A stretch of 64,000 bases of DNA from the NCBI RefSeq assembly GCF_021991925.1, contig NZ_RXZI01000003.1, positions 479,088 to 543,087 on the forward strand, in the 5' to 3' direction. The DNA is from Sutcliffiella horikoshii. Its GTDB lineage: Bacteria > Bacillota > Bacilli > Bacillales > Bacillaceae_I. Positions 21,548-30,551 of the stretch are shown piece by piece. The notes under the pieces were generated by a model. The model saw nothing but the letters and a program-made list of their open reading frames with translations, did not search any database and was not told where the DNA came from. How positions within the stretch are numbered: the stretch's first letter is position 1; each line of letters opens with the position of its first letter. The position numbers and the translations under genes are program-made.

Positions 21548-22300
21548 TTAGATATAAAGTTTTGGTGCAGAGCTGCCTTTTGGTTTTGCTTCATCATCAG
21601 CATTATCAGATTTTGGTTTACGGCGTACTTTTTTCTTTTTGGCTACCACATCATCACTGTCAGAAGTGACCTTAACCTCTGTATCCTCACCTGATTGATC
21701 TTCAGAGGAAGTTTCTTCTGTTTCATCGTCAGTGTCATCGACATTTTTCAACTCACTATAAAGCTTAATCATGGCAGGGACATTTCTTACAAGAGGTCCA
21801 TATTGCTGAACCATCGGCATGACACCTTCTGCCATTTTTAGCGCTTTTTGAACATTGCCAAGCATGCCTGTTAAATTGTTGGGATTTATAAGCTGCTGAA
21901 GGGTACCGGCGTTTGCGAGCTGGCTTAGTCCTCCTCTTGCACCTGTATTGGCTGCCATCTGTCCCATTCCGCTCATATTTCCAATACTGTTAGCCCCGCC
22001 CCTTCCGAAAAGTTTGGCAAGCAGACCGCCGCCTCCTTTACCGCCGCCCATTCCCATACCTCTGCCTGATCCGCCCATACCCATTCCCATACCTCTGCCT
22101 GACCCACCCATAAATGGAGAAGGGTTTCTCATCATCATAGGATTTTGCATGTTGGACATATTGCTCATATTCGAATTGGGCATAGTAAACATATTGAACA
22201 TGTTATTCGGTTGTGACTGCATAAATGGAGATGGGCCATTGCCCATGCGAAAAGGGGATTGCTGCATCGGTGACATAGATCGATTTGGTCCAAAAAACAT
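21548..22300 (-). CDS. yqfQ: YqfQ family Met/Gly-rich protein
   Basis: This 250-residue protein is of unusual composition. The N-terminus is rich in Met, Asn, Gln and Pro (MFFGPNRSMSPM), and it carries two tandem GSGRGMGMG repeats. A central hydrophobic/amphipathic block (LQQLINPNNLTGMLGNVQKALK) follows, then an acidic stretch and a Lys-rich tail. It matches YqfQ (VrrA-like family) next to ispH in Bacillus. The molecular function is unknown. The ATG follows AAAGGAGG. Its promoter was not identified. Confidence 0.8.
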   Translation of the reverse strand: MFFGPNRSMSPMQQSPFRMGNGPSPFMQSQPNNMFNMFTMPNSNMSNMSNMQNPMMMRNPSPFMGGSGRGMGMGMGGSGRGMGMGGGKGGGGLLAKLFGRGGANSIGNMSGMGQMAANTGARGGLSQLANAGTLQQLINPNNLTGMLGNVQKALKMAEGVMPMVQQYGPLVRNVPAMIKLYSELKNVDDTDDETEETSSEDQSGEDTEVKVTSDSDDVVAKKKKVRRKPKSDNADDEAKPKGSSAPKLYI

Positions 22301-22342
22301 GGTGATCCTCCTTTCTTCCTAAAAAGAATGTATTATTTTGTT

Positions 22343-22527
22343 AGGCTCTTTTCGTAAACTTTGTTGTTTTTACGTACTGATAAAATGGCCGTAACCTTCG
22401 TTATTTTCGTGCTCTTTTCCCTCCAATACTTAATTTGTTACTGTAACCTTTAAAGTCTCTGAACAGTAAAAAGTCCAATTGCCGACTTTTTACTAGAGAA
22501 TAGCAACAATCTTTGAGAAAAGAGCCT
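22343..22527. mobile_element. Possible MITE-like element with inverted ends
   Basis: AGGCTCTTTTC at 22343 and its exact complement at 22517-22527 bound 185 bases. The match continues imperfectly inward (AAA, TTGTTG). Flanks TTTGTT and GTTGTT could be a decayed target duplication. No coding potential is seen. A perfect 11 bp hairpin lies within. The rest of the 22301-22814 gap holds no recognised gene. Confidence 0.5.
22465..22494. repeat. Perfect 11-bp inverted repeat
   Basis: AGTAAAAAGTC and GACTTTTTACT flank an eight-base loop, inside the MITE-like element. No T-run follows, so it is not a standard terminator. Confidence 0.6.
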
Positions 22528-22814
22528 GTTGTTATTAGGTTCGGCGTTTTTCCACAAGGTGGATAAATGAAAATAGCCTAATCTTTTCTGGTCTCCTATA
22601 ATTTATGCGAATGGTGCTTGGCATGTTTATTGTGTGGAAAGAATGGGCACAACCGTAGTGTAGCCAAAATGGAAAAACTGCTTTATAATAGGGGTTTGGG
22701 TTGAAAAGACTGAACAGGACAACAAGAATAAATATTTTAACAATCAAAATAGAACTTTAAAATAATGACATAGATACATATTCCATGCATGATTTTAAAA
22801 GTGGAGGTATATAG

Positions 22815-24122
22815 ATGAATACAACGTTTGAAAAATTTAAAGTAAAGCCGTTTATTTTGGAAGCGGTAAAAGAATTGGGTTTTCAGAAGCCGACAGAAGT
22901 CCAAGAGAGAATGATTCCATCTTTATTAAATGGTGAAAGCGCCATTGGCCAATCCCAAACAGGGACAGGAAAAACCCATGCCTATCTTATTCCAATTATA
23001 AGTAAAATCGATCCATCAGTGCAGGAAGTACAAGCAGTCATCACTGCGCCTACAAGAGAACTGGCGAATCAGATTTACCAAGAAGTGCTGAAGATCACTA
23101 AATTCTCTTCAGAGGAAGAAATGATCACAGCGCGATGTTATATCGGCGGAACGGACAAGCAACGAACGATTGATCGTTTAAAGCAACAGCCCCATATAGT
23201 GGTGGGTACACCTGGTAGAATTAAAGACCTAATGGTGGAAAATGCCCTTTTGGTCCATACAGCAAAAACGATTGTCGTGGATGAAGCGGATCTAATGCTT
23301 GATATGGGATTCATAGAGGATATTGATAAAATTGCAGCGGCAATGCCTAAAAACCTACAAATCATGGTATTCTCGGCGACAATCCCAGAAAAGTTGAAGC
23401 CTTTCTTGCGTAAGTATATGGAAAACCCAAGGTATACACATGTTGCCCCGAAGCAGGTGACAGCAGCAAAAATCAAGCATCTATTGATTCCAGTCAAATC
23501 AAAAAGCAAGACAAAGCTCTTGCATGATGTCCTTGTCCAATATAATCCCTATTTGGCGATTGTGTTTACAAACACGAAGAAGAAAGCAGATGAAGTAGCA
23601 GACAGCCTATTGGAACAGGGGCTGAAAGTCGGAAGAATTCATGGAGATCTTAACCCTCGTGAACGTAAGAAGATGATGAAGCAGATCAATGATCTTGAAT
23701 ATCAATATGTAGTAGCGACAGACCTTGCGGCAAGAGGGATCGATATTGAAGGGGTAAGCCATGTCATCAATTATGAACTTCCGTCAGACCTGGACTTTTA
23801 TGTTCACCGTGTAGGCCGTACAGCACGTGCCGATTATTCAGGTAATGCCATCACTCTTTATGAGCCAGCTGATGAGAATGCATTGGCACAGATTGAAAAG
23901 CTTGGCATTGAATTCACTCAAATGGACTTGAAAAATGGCGAACTTGTTGAAATTGGTCCACGTAACAAGCGACAAAACCGCAAAAAACAGATCAATGAGA
24001 TTGATGTAGCGGCCAAAACAGCTGTTAAAAAATCCACCAAAGTCAAGCCTGGCTATAAAAAGAAACATAAATACGAGGTAGAGCAATACAAGAAAAGACA
24101 ACGTCGCCTCAAAAAGAGATAA
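22815..24122 (+). CDS. cshB: DEAD-box RNA helicase CshB
   Basis: This 435-residue helicase has a Q-motif region and motif I SQTGTGKT (residues 46-53), Ia PTRELANQ, II VDEADLMLD, III SAT, V ATDLAARGID and VI HRVGRTARA, then a Lys/Arg-rich C-terminus. B. subtilis CshB (YqfR) works in cold-shock RNA unwinding and ribosome or RNA decay functions. ATG follows GTGGAGG. It is followed closely by nfo. Confidence 0.95.
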   Translation: MNTTFEKFKVKPFILEAVKELGFQKPTEVQERMIPSLLNGESAIGQSQTGTGKTHAYLIPIISKIDPSVQEVQAVITAPTRELANQIYQEVLKITKFSSEEEMITARCYIGGTDKQRTIDRLKQQPHIVVGTPGRIKDLMVENALLVHTAKTIVVDEADLMLDMGFIEDIDKIAAAMPKNLQIMVFSATIPEKLKPFLRKYMENPRYTHVAPKQVTAAKIKHLLIPVKSKSKTKLLHDVLVQYNPYLAIVFTNTKKKADEVADSLLEQGLKVGRIHGDLNPRERKKMMKQINDLEYQYVVATDLAARGIDIEGVSHVINYELPSDLDFYVHRVGRTARADYSGNAITLYEPADENALAQIEKLGIEFTQMDLKNGELVEIGPRNKRQNRKKQINEIDVAAKTAVKKSTKVKPGYKKKHKYEVEQYKKRQRRLKKR

Positions 24123-24194
24123 TCAAAGTACTTGGATAACCTTTCACGGCATCCTTATGTTAAAATAAAGACTGATTTTAAAAGAGGTGATGTT

Positions 24195-25094
24195 GTGGAA
24201 AATTTACTGATTGGTTCTCATGTATCCATGAGCGGAAAAAAAATGCTGCTTGCAGCAAGTGAAGAGGCTGCATCCTACGGGTCGAACGTATTCATGATCT
24301 ATACAGGTGCTCCCCAGAATACAAGAAGAAAAAAAATCGAAGACCTAAACATTGAAACAGGTCTTGCACATATGAAAGAGCATGGACTAAAGGAAATTAT
24401 CGTTCACGCACCATATATCATCAATATCGGCAACTCACAAAAACCTGAGACATTCGAGCTAGGCGTGAACTTCCTCGCAGAAGAAGTTAGAAGGACAGAG
24501 GCTATAGGCGCAAAGCAGATTGTCTTGCATCCTGGTGCCCATGTTAGTGCAGGGACGGAAGTTGGCATTTCCCAGATCATAAAAGGATTGAACGAAGCGC
24601 TGACAAAAGAGCAGAACGTCCAGATTGCATTGGAAACGATGGCAGGGAAAGGTTCAGAATGTGGTCGTACCTTTGAAGAACTTGCTGCAATCATTGATGG
24701 GGTCCATCTGAACGAGAAGATTTCCATCTGCTTGGATACCTGTCACGTTCATGATGCAGGCTATGATATTGTGAATGATTTTGATGGGGTATTGAAACAG
24801 TTTGATGACATCATTGGGCTAAACCGTCTTAAAGTCCTTCATATCAATGATAGTAAAAATGTGTGTGGGGCAGCAAAAGACCGTCACGAAAACATCGGAT
24901 TTGGTCATATCGGTTTTGATGCAATCAACTATATCGTGCACCATGACCAGTTGAAACATATACCTAAGATTCTTGAGACGCCTTATGTCGGAGAAGATAA
25001 GAAAGACCGTAAACCGCCATATAAGCACGAGATTGAAATGCTTAAAAATCGACAGTTTGATGAGGAACTGTTAAACAAGATTTTAAACGACTAA
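24195..25094 (+). CDS. nfo: Deoxyribonuclease IV (AP endonuclease)
   Basis: This 299-residue TIM-barrel AP endonuclease of base excision repair has IGSHVSMSG at the N-terminus, [42 protein letters not shown] and LHINDSKN, which supply the three-zinc ligands. The frame extends upstream to 24132. The GTG at 24195 has GAGG seven bases upstream and aligns with the B. subtilis Nfo start. A strong terminator follows. Confidence 0.95.
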   Translation: MENLLIGSHVSMSGKKMLLAASEEAASYGSNVFMIYTGAPQNTRRKKIEDLNIETGLAHMKEHGLKEIIVHAPYIINIGNSQKPETFELGVNFLAEEVRRTEAIGAKQIVLHPGAHVSAGTEVGISQIIKGLNEALTKEQNVQIALETMAGKGSECGRTFEELAAIIDGVHLNEKISICLDTCHVHDAGYDIVNDFDGVLKQFDDIIGLNRLKVLHINDSKNVCGAAKDRHENIGFGHIGFDAINYIVHHDQLKHIPKILETPYVGEDKKDRKPPYKHEIEMLKNRQFDEELLNKILND

Positions 25095-25100
25095 AAGTCT

Positions 25101-25132
25101 GAAGCCAGGAACCGAGTTCCTGGCTTCTTTTT
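25101..25132 (+). terminator. Terminator after nfo
   Basis: GAAGCCAGGAA and TTCCTGGCTTC pair around a short loop, followed by TTTTT. Confidence 0.88.
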
Positions 25133-25140
25133 ACATTTGG

Positions 25141-25243
25141 CCTAAAGGAGAAAGTTAATCGTCATAAAGGCCGTATGGAACCACCAGAACCCCTAAATAG
25201 AGAAAGTCAGCCGTCATAGAGCCCAAATGGAACCAATAGTAAA
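25141..25243. repeat. Degenerate 2 x ~52 bp direct repeat
   Basis: Two copies share CCTAAA, GAGAAAGT, CGTCATA and ATGGAACCA in the same order, offset by 51-52 bases. It is noncoding, between the nfo terminator and yqfT. Confidence 0.5.
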
Positions 25244-25257
25244 TTTTTTTGGGAAAA

Positions 25258-25515
25258 TTACTTGGTGAATTCCAAAAAAAGCTGATTCACTTTCTTTGCC
25301 GTTTCATGTCCGGTAATCTTTGCGACTTCCTTCATCAACTGGATTCTTTCCGAGCTGTTAAACACATTCACTTTTTTCGACTGTAATAGGGCAGAAACCT
25401 TTTTTGCTTGATCAGGTGTCAACGAAATATTATATTCCCCGCTATACTTCATTAATTCTTCTGCAGTAATGTTATGCAGTTTTTTGTTGACGATTTGTTG
25501 ATAAATATTCATCAT
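25258..25515 (-). CDS. yqfT: YqfT family small protein (DUF2624)
   Basis: This 85-residue, mostly helical protein contains NITAEELMKYSGEYNISLT and INFO-like RIQLMKEVAKITG segments. It matches YqfT/DUF2624 in the same chromosomal place in Bacillus. No signal peptide or catalytic motif is seen. Two ATGs occur in tandem (25515 and 25512) after GGGAGGG. Either could serve. Function unknown. Confidence 0.85.
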   Translation of the reverse strand: MMNIYQQIVNKKLHNITAEELMKYSGEYNISLTPDQAKKVSALLQSKKVNVFNSSERIQLMKEVAKITGHETAKKVNQLFLEFTK

Positions 25516-25575
25516 ATTATCCCTCCCATAGTAGCCTATGATAAAAAAACAAAAAGGCTACCTTTACGAAATAAT

Positions 25576-25605
25576 ATGACAACTGTTGGGAAATTATTGT
25601 ATAAT
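25576..25605 (+). promoter_or_regulatory. Promoter of the histidine kinase gene
   Basis: ATGACA at 25576 and a perfect TATAAT at 25600 are spaced 18 bases apart, 54 bases before the kinase start. Confidence 0.55.
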
Positions 25606-25658
25606 TAAAATATTCCATAAACGATTGATATTCAAAGGAGTAACAAGGGGGAGTCACC

Positions 25659-27053
25659 TTGTCGTTTATAATAGATGAGAAAGAACAAGATATCTTTCAG
25701 CATTTAAGTTCAGACCTACGTATTATAATTAACGCAAATGGCTTTATTGAAGAATGGAATGAGAGGGCCAGCACATTTTTATCCTCCTTGGAGGAGGACC
25801 GTTCTTTTTTTCTCACTTTTCCATCAAGTTATCGCCATGAGGTCTATACATATCTTAAGGAAATTATTGAAGCAGAAGGCAAACCATTAAAAAGAATATT
25901 GTTTCACAGGATAAATGGTAGCTACTTTGAAGTGGTTTATACCGGTGTGAGTTCTGGTGAACGTATTTACTTATCTGGTCATGTCATTGAGAATAAAGAC
26001 ACATCTACCATCTTGCCACTCCATTATGGGACCATCGAACAATCTCTAAAGGTCAATGAGTTTATGACTCATTCCCTCGACATTGCCATATTGGTGCTTT
26101 CAAAAGGTGGGAGAATAGAGTATATCAATAAGCGTTGCTTGACCCTATTGGAGTTGGATGTGGAAGAAGACTACATAAATCTTGAATTTGATGATATAAT
26201 CACGCCTGTTTTCTTGAAAGAAAAATTATTTGAAATATATGAAGAAGTATTGGCCAATAAAAAGTTTAAAGAACGAATTTGTTATGATGATGAAGTGCTT
26301 TATCAGATTCAAGGAATTCTTTTTGAGCGGACAGAGAAGGTATTCTTCATCATTCATGACCGTTCCTATCAGCAAAAATTTGAGAACCTGCTTGTGTATA
26401 AACAGCAGATGGAATCCGTTTCCCAGATATCTGCTGGCATGGCACATGAACTGAGAAACCCACTTTCCGTCATTAAGGGCTTTATTCAGCTATCCCAAAT
26501 TACGAACAATTGGAGTAAATACTACGATACGATCATGGCTGAAATCAACAGGATGAATTCCATCATCGAAGATTTCTTGTCTGTTTCCAGAAAGAAAGTC
26601 AAGAAACAGCTCATTCAGCCACAAAGCATTTATCAATCTCTGGTATATATCTTTCAATCAGAATGTCTCTTACATAATATAGATTTTGACTTTGAAATTG
26701 ATGAAGTGGAAGAACATGTACTTGTTAATGAAGCCATGATCAAGCAGGTCATGCTGAACTTTCTACGCAATGCGATCGAGGCATACCCAAAAGATCAGAA
26801 AAACAAATTGTTTCTCCTGCGAGCCAAGAAAATTGACTCCTTTTATGAGATTACAGTCATTGATAACGGGAAGGGTATGGCAGAAGAAGTGCTGGAACGT
26901 GTAGGAAAGCCTTTTTTTACGACCAAGGAGAAGGGTAACGGTCTAGGAATTCCCCTGTGCAAAAAAATCATTGAAGACCATGATGGGGAATTGTTCATTG
27001 ATAGTAAAGCAGGGGAAGGATCGACTTTTTGTTATCGACTACCTTTACTTTAG
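25659..27053 (+). CDS. PAS-domain sensor histidine kinase (orphan, Kin-like)
   Basis: This 464-residue soluble kinase has two N-terminal PAS-like segments (residues 10-120 and 130-245). A HisKA dimerisation helix follows with the phospho-acceptor in AHELRNPLSVIKGF (His263), then a HATPase_c domain with N-box MLNFLRNAIEAYP, DNGKGM, FFTTKEKGNGLG and GSTF. No membrane segment and no adjacent response regulator are present. The H-box is typical of Bacillus phosphorelay (KinA-E) kinases, so input to Spo0F is a reasonable inference. The start is TTG after AAGGGGGAG. It occupies the yqfU position of B. subtilis. Confidence 0.9.
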   Translation: MSFIIDEKEQDIFQHLSSDLRIIINANGFIEEWNERASTFLSSLEEDRSFFLTFPSSYRHEVYTYLKEIIEAEGKPLKRILFHRINGSYFEVVYTGVSSGERIYLSGHVIENKDTSTILPLHYGTIEQSLKVNEFMTHSLDIAILVLSKGGRIEYINKRCLTLLELDVEEDYINLEFDDIITPVFLKEKLFEIYEEVLANKKFKERICYDDEVLYQIQGILFERTEKVFFIIHDRSYQQKFENLLVYKQQMESVSQISAGMAHELRNPLSVIKGFIQLSQITNNWSKYYDTIMAEINRMNSIIEDFLSVSRKKVKKQLIQPQSIYQSLVYIFQSECLLHNIDFDFEIDEVEEHVLVNEAMIKQVMLNFLRNAIEAYPKDQKNKLFLLRAKKIDSFYEITVIDNGKGMAEEVLERVGKPFFTTKEKGNGLGIPLCKKIIEDHDGELFIDSKAGEGSTFCYRLPLL

Positions 27054-27079
27054 AAAAAGCCTGTATAGGGCTTTTTTTG
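27054..27079 (+). terminator. Terminator after the histidine kinase
   Basis: AAAAAGCC and GGGCTTTTTTT pair immediately after the stop. Confidence 0.8.
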
Positions 27080-27098
27080 TTTGGCTTAGTTAGTACTT

Positions 27099-27255
27099 TG
27101 GGGTATGATGACAATCTCACTAAGAAAATTTGCCTGAGATTGTCATCATCGAGGGTATAAAGACAATCTCACCAAGAGAAACCGCCTGAGATTGTCATCA
27201 TCGAGGGTATAAAGACAATCTCACCAAGAAAAACCGCCTGAGATTGTCATCATCG
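27099..27255. repeat. Three tandem 52-bp repeats, each a 10-bp hairpin
   Basis: GACAATCTCA pairs with TGAGATTGTC in each unit (27110-27144, 27162-27196, 27214-27248), with an exact 52-base period. A linker ATCATCGAGGGTATAAA joins them. Unit-to-unit differences are few. It is noncoding, between the kinase terminator and the znuC promoter. Confidence 0.9.
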
Positions 27256-27334
27256 AACTTACATAGGCATTTGACCATCTTCATAATGAGCAATAACAAG
27301 TGAGCAACAACCAACAGAACCAGGGCCACTTATA

Positions 27335-27363
27335 TTTACTTTTCCTCCTAGCTGATGTATACT
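27335..27363 (+). promoter_or_regulatory. Promoter of znuC-znuB-zur
   Basis: TTTACT at 27335 and TATACT at 27358 have a 17-base spacer. The Zur box starts 15 bases downstream. Confidence 0.55.
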
Positions 27364-27377
27364 AATCTATTGTTAGA

Positions 27378-27396
27378 AAATCGTAATGATTCTTAT
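27378..27396 (+). promoter_or_regulatory. Zur box
   Basis: AAATCGTAATGATTCTTAT has a perfect left half-site (TCGTAAT) of the Bacillus Zur motif and a degenerate right half. It lies over the expected transcription start of the zinc-uptake operon that encodes Zur itself, so zinc-dependent autorepression is expected. Confidence 0.75.
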
Positions 27397-27415
27397 CCTT
27401 TAAGGTGTGATAAAT

Positions 27416-28192
27416 ATGGAAAAAGTGCTGGAAATCAAAGGGCTTTCCTATAAATATGATAAACAGAATGTAATTGAAAATATCAATTTGACTATACCAA
27501 AAGGTGCTTTTCTTGGTCTTGTTGGGCCAAATGGTTCCGGTAAATCGACTCTTTTAAAGTGCATACTCGGGCTTTTGCGCCCTCAAAAGGGCTCCATTGA
27601 ACTATTCGGCAAAGATATCCGCAAGTTCAAGGATTGGAGTAAAATTGGATTTGTTTCCCAAAAGGCCAACAGCTTCAATTCGGGGTTTCCAGCGACTGTT
27701 TTTGAGGTGGTATCAACCGGTCTTGTTTCAAAGGTGGGCCTGTTCCGATTCTTCAATAAGCAGCATAAGAAACAGATAGTGGAAGCTATCAGAGCGGTAG
27801 GGATGGAGGATTTCACTGACAGAAATATCGGTGATCTATCCGGTGGGCAACAACAACGAGTTTTTATCGCACGTGCCTTAGTCAGTGAACCAGAGCTACT
27901 TATTTTGGATGAACCTACAGTCGGAGTGGACATTAAAAATGTCCAAAATTTCTATTCCATGCTGGCTCATTTGAACAAAAAGCTTGGCATCACACTGATC
28001 CTAGTCACCCATGACGTTGGAACAATTACCGAAAAGGTGACACATGTGGCCTGCTTGAACAATAACTTACATTTTCACGGTGTGACAGATGAGTTTGAAA
28101 AATTACGCACAAATGACCTTTCCCAGTTTTATGGTCATGATGTGCATGTTTTAAGTCATGATCACCATCACCATGATGGAGGGCATATGTAA
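27416..28192 (+). CDS. znuC: Zinc ABC transporter ATP-binding protein
   Basis: This 258-residue ABC ATPase has Walker A GPNGSGKST, signature LSGGQQQR, Walker B LLILDEPTVGVD and H-loop VTHD. The C-terminus is His-rich (HDHHHHDGGHM), suited to zinc. The frame opens at GTG 27407, but the ATG at 27416 has AAGGTG eight bases upstream. It is the first gene of a three-gene operon under a Zur box. No solute-binding protein (znuA) is encoded here. Confidence 0.92.
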   Translation: MEKVLEIKGLSYKYDKQNVIENINLTIPKGAFLGLVGPNGSGKSTLLKCILGLLRPQKGSIELFGKDIRKFKDWSKIGFVSQKANSFNSGFPATVFEVVSTGLVSKVGLFRFFNKQHKKQIVEAIRAVGMEDFTDRNIGDLSGGQQQRVFIARALVSEPELLILDEPTVGVDIKNVQNFYSMLAHLNKKLGITLILVTHDVGTITEKVTHVACLNNNLHFHGVTDEFEKLRTNDLSQFYGHDVHVLSHDHHHHDGGHM

Positions 28193-29031
28193 TGATATCA
28201 GCTTTTATGCAATTTGAATTTTTAAGAAATGCGTTTTATACAGGAATTCTGATCGGTTTCCTTGCGCCTATGTTAGGAGTATTTGTCGTCGTAAGAAGAT
28301 TGTCCCTTATTGCTGATGCTTTGAGCCATGTCACTTTGGCAGGGATAGCTGCGAGCTTGCTTGTGGAAAAGAGGTTCGGTTTGATGGTAGGCGTAAGCCC
28401 GATTTATTTCGGGATGGCTTTCTCTGTAACGGGAGCACTCTTTATTGAAAAGCTGCGGGCAGTCTATAAGCACTATCAAGAATTGGCGATCCCGATTATT
28501 CTTTCCTCAGGAATTGGATTAGGAGTAATCTTCATCTCGTTGGCGGATGGATTTAATACGGATTTATTCAATTTCCTCTTTGGAAGTGTCAGTGCCGTAA
28601 CAAGAGCCGATTTTTGGACGGTGTTGATTGTGTCGATAGGGGTGATCATCACGATTGTGGCATTTTATAAAGAGTTGTTTGTCCTTTCATTTGATGAAGA
28701 ACATGCCAAAGTATCAGGTGTAAATGCAAGGATATTTCATTTGATTTTCATTGTCATGGTAGCCCTTGTCATTGCTGCATCCATGCGTATTGTCGGAATT
28801 CTCCTAGTATCGTCTCTTATGACATTGCCTGTTGCTGCAAGCATGAGGCTGAGCAGAGGATTTAAACAAACTATTTTCTTGGCGATATTGTTTGGGGAAA
28901 TTGCCGTAATAGGAGGGCTCATCTCGTCCTTCTATCTGGATCTTGCACCAGGCGGAACGATTGTTATCATTTCTGTAATTATTTTGATTATCACCATTCT
29001 TTGGAATAAAATAAGGGGTGGAAAAAAGTGA
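28192..29031 (+). CDS. znuB: Zinc ABC transporter permease
   Basis: This 279-residue ABC-3 family permease has about eight to nine membrane helices. It starts [20 protein letters not shown] and contains [17 protein letters not shown], the family motif. It shares one base with the znuC stop (TAATG). GGAGGG lies inside the znuC end. It forms the uptake channel with ZnuC, and the binding protein must come from elsewhere. Confidence 0.92.
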   Translation: MISAFMQFEFLRNAFYTGILIGFLAPMLGVFVVVRRLSLIADALSHVTLAGIAASLLVEKRFGLMVGVSPIYFGMAFSVTGALFIEKLRAVYKHYQELAIPIILSSGIGLGVIFISLADGFNTDLFNFLFGSVSAVTRADFWTVLIVSIGVIITIVAFYKELFVLSFDEEHAKVSGVNARIFHLIFIVMVALVIAASMRIVGILLVSSLMTLPVAASMRLSRGFKQTIFLAILFGEIAVIGGLISSFYLDLAPGGTIVIISVIILIITILWNKIRGGKK

Positions 29032-29438
29032 ATGTTACTCAAGCGCTGAACTTAATGAAAGATAAGGGGTTCAAATATACAGGGAAAAGGCAGGAAATGC
29101 TGGAGCTGTTTGCAACAGAAGATAAATATCTGACGGCAAAAGATGTGTTGGACTCCATGAAGGATAATTATCCCGGTTTGAGCTTTGACACCATCTATCG
29201 TAATCTTGCTGTTTTCGTGGATCTTGGTATCTTAGAAACAACAGAATTATCCGGTGAAAAGCATTTCCGATTCACCTGTTCAACAAAGCACCACCATCAT
29301 CATTTCATCTGTATGGATTGCGGCAAAACAAAAGAAATTGAATCTTGTCCGATGCAAGACCTCGAAGATAATTTGAAAGGTTATGACATCACAGGTCATA
29401 AATTTGAAATTTATGGAAAGTGCCCGGAATGTATCTAA
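29028..29438 (+). CDS. zur: Zinc uptake regulator Zur (Fur family)
   Basis: This 136-residue Fur-family repressor has a winged helix ([29 protein letters not shown]), a His cluster KHHHHHFIC, and the structural zinc site CMDCG ... CPEC. It is orthologous to YqfV/Zur. The GTG start overlaps the znuB stop. It lies in the operon it is predicted to repress, through the Zur box at 27378. Confidence 0.93.
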   Translation: MNVTQALNLMKDKGFKYTGKRQEMLELFATEDKYLTAKDVLDSMKDNYPGLSFDTIYRNLAVFVDLGILETTELSGEKHFRFTCSTKHHHHHFICMDCGKTKEIESCPMQDLEDNLKGYDITGHKFEIYGKCPECI

Positions 29439-29557
29439 AGTAGCATTTTTTTGATAATCCCATATATAGTTATAACCACCTATTTTCACTATTTGCCCTC
29501 TGAAAACAGCTGGTTGTACACGAACCATTTTCTAAAAGAAATGTAAGGGTGACTGAG

Positions 29558-29728
29558 ATGACAGCAGAGAGTGAACAGCTACCTTCTCTAAATAGGGAAG
29601 ACCTTGTACACATTATGAAAAAGGTTAAAGATATGGGGTCAAACAAAAAAGATATAAGTACGGAAGACTTTGTGAAGGCGATAGAAGGTCAACTTTTAGA
29701 TGCTATGTCCAGATCAAAATCAAAATAG
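29558..29728 (+). CDS. Small 56-residue protein downstream of zur
   Basis: ATG follows AAGGGTGA. The protein begins MTAESEQLPSLNREDLV and ends DAMSRSKSK. It is helical and charged, with no Cys or membrane segment. A strong terminator follows directly, and codon use is like its neighbours, which supports a real gene. I do not recognise the family. Confidence 0.7.
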   Translation: MTAESEQLPSLNREDLVHIMKKVKDMGSNKKDISTEDFVKAIEGQLLDAMSRSKSK

Positions 29729-29766
29729 AACTGCGATGCCCTTTTTGAGGCAACGCAGTTTTTTTA
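29728..29766 (+). terminator. Terminator after the small protein
   Basis: AACTGCGATGCC pairs with GGCAACGCAGTT, followed by TTTTTTTAT. Confidence 0.85.
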
Positions 29767-29786
29767 TACACTATCAATTTGCAAGC

Positions 29787-30368
29787 TTATCGGGTCACAC
29801 TCATCTGTTCGAGAATCGCTTGTACTTTATGATCGGCCTCTGACCAATTTGAAACCCTGAATACATTAGATGGAACAGGTTCACGGTTGTAAGGGGTGTC
29901 AAATAAAATGACAGGAATCCCACATTCCTCGCTGATATCACATGCATTATCGTGTTTGTCTTCAAAAAAGAGCTCGATATCATGTTTTTTGACGGCGGCA
30001 ATTTTATTATGGGTACCAATTAACTCTAGATGATCATAATCAATTTCCTGTTTAGCAAACCAATTGTTCGTTACTTCATATAGGTGATTCCTTCGGGCGC
30101 TGATGAAAAATAGATCAAATTGACTTTTCCATTTTTTCACTACACCCTTAGCACCTTTTGCAAGTGGGGCATCCTTATAGATGATGGGTTCCATTTCGTC
30201 CATCCACTTCCAGAAACCTTCTTCATCCAATCCCATTAAAGGGGTAAGGTCATATTGTGTCATGTCATCCAAGGTTATGTTTTTATCCAATGTTTTATTA
30301 ATGAAAGGTACAAATGTAGTGGGGCAAGTCAATGTACCGTCAATGTCAATTCCGAATCGTTTTCTCAT
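29787..30368 (-). CDS. yqfW: HAD-family 5'-nucleotidase (NT5C type)
   Basis: This 193-residue haloacid-dehalogenase phosphatase starts MRKRFGIDIDGTLTCP, with the DxD nucleophile motif. It also has motif II FISARR and motif III FFEDKHDNACD. It matches YqfW, a putative nucleotidase of the 5'(3')-deoxyribonucleotidase-like family. The frame extends to 30428. The ATG at 30368 follows TGGAGGC and is preferred. Substrate unknown. Confidence 0.88.
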   Translation of the reverse strand: MRKRFGIDIDGTLTCPTTFVPFINKTLDKNITLDDMTQYDLTPLMGLDEEGFWKWMDEMEPIIYKDAPLAKGAKGVVKKWKSQFDLFFISARRNHLYEVTNNWFAKQEIDYDHLELIGTHNKIAAVKKHDIELFFEDKHDNACDISEECGIPVILFDTPYNREPVPSNVFRVSNWSEADHKVQAILEQMSVTR

Positions 30369-30504
30369 AGTTGCCTCCAGTCTTTTTTCTACCCATAGTT
30401 TATCATATTTTGTCCTTATATCTGTCATTATGTTACATGATTTATTAAAAGCAGTACCAAAAATATAACAAAGATTGACACCAATTATTTTGGGGTACCT
30501 TGTT

Positions 30505-30511
30505 CATACTA
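30505..30511 (+). promoter_or_regulatory. Forespore-type (SigF/SigG) -10 box for yqfX
   Basis: CATACTA equals the SigG -10 consensus, 41 bases before the yqfX start. The -35 region is a poor match, so the call is tentative. Confidence 0.35.
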
Positions 30512-30551
30512 ATAAATGCTCCTAACTTCCATAAGAAAGCGAGGGATACGA

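Noticed and set aside
22535..22747. 70-residue minus-strand ORF upstream of cshB
   Set aside because: No ribosome binding site and composition unlike real genes. It overlaps AT-rich non-coding sequence.
27099..27255. CRISPR array
   Set aside because: Repeat and linker are both conserved in all three units, so there are no variable spacers, and no cas genes lie nearby.
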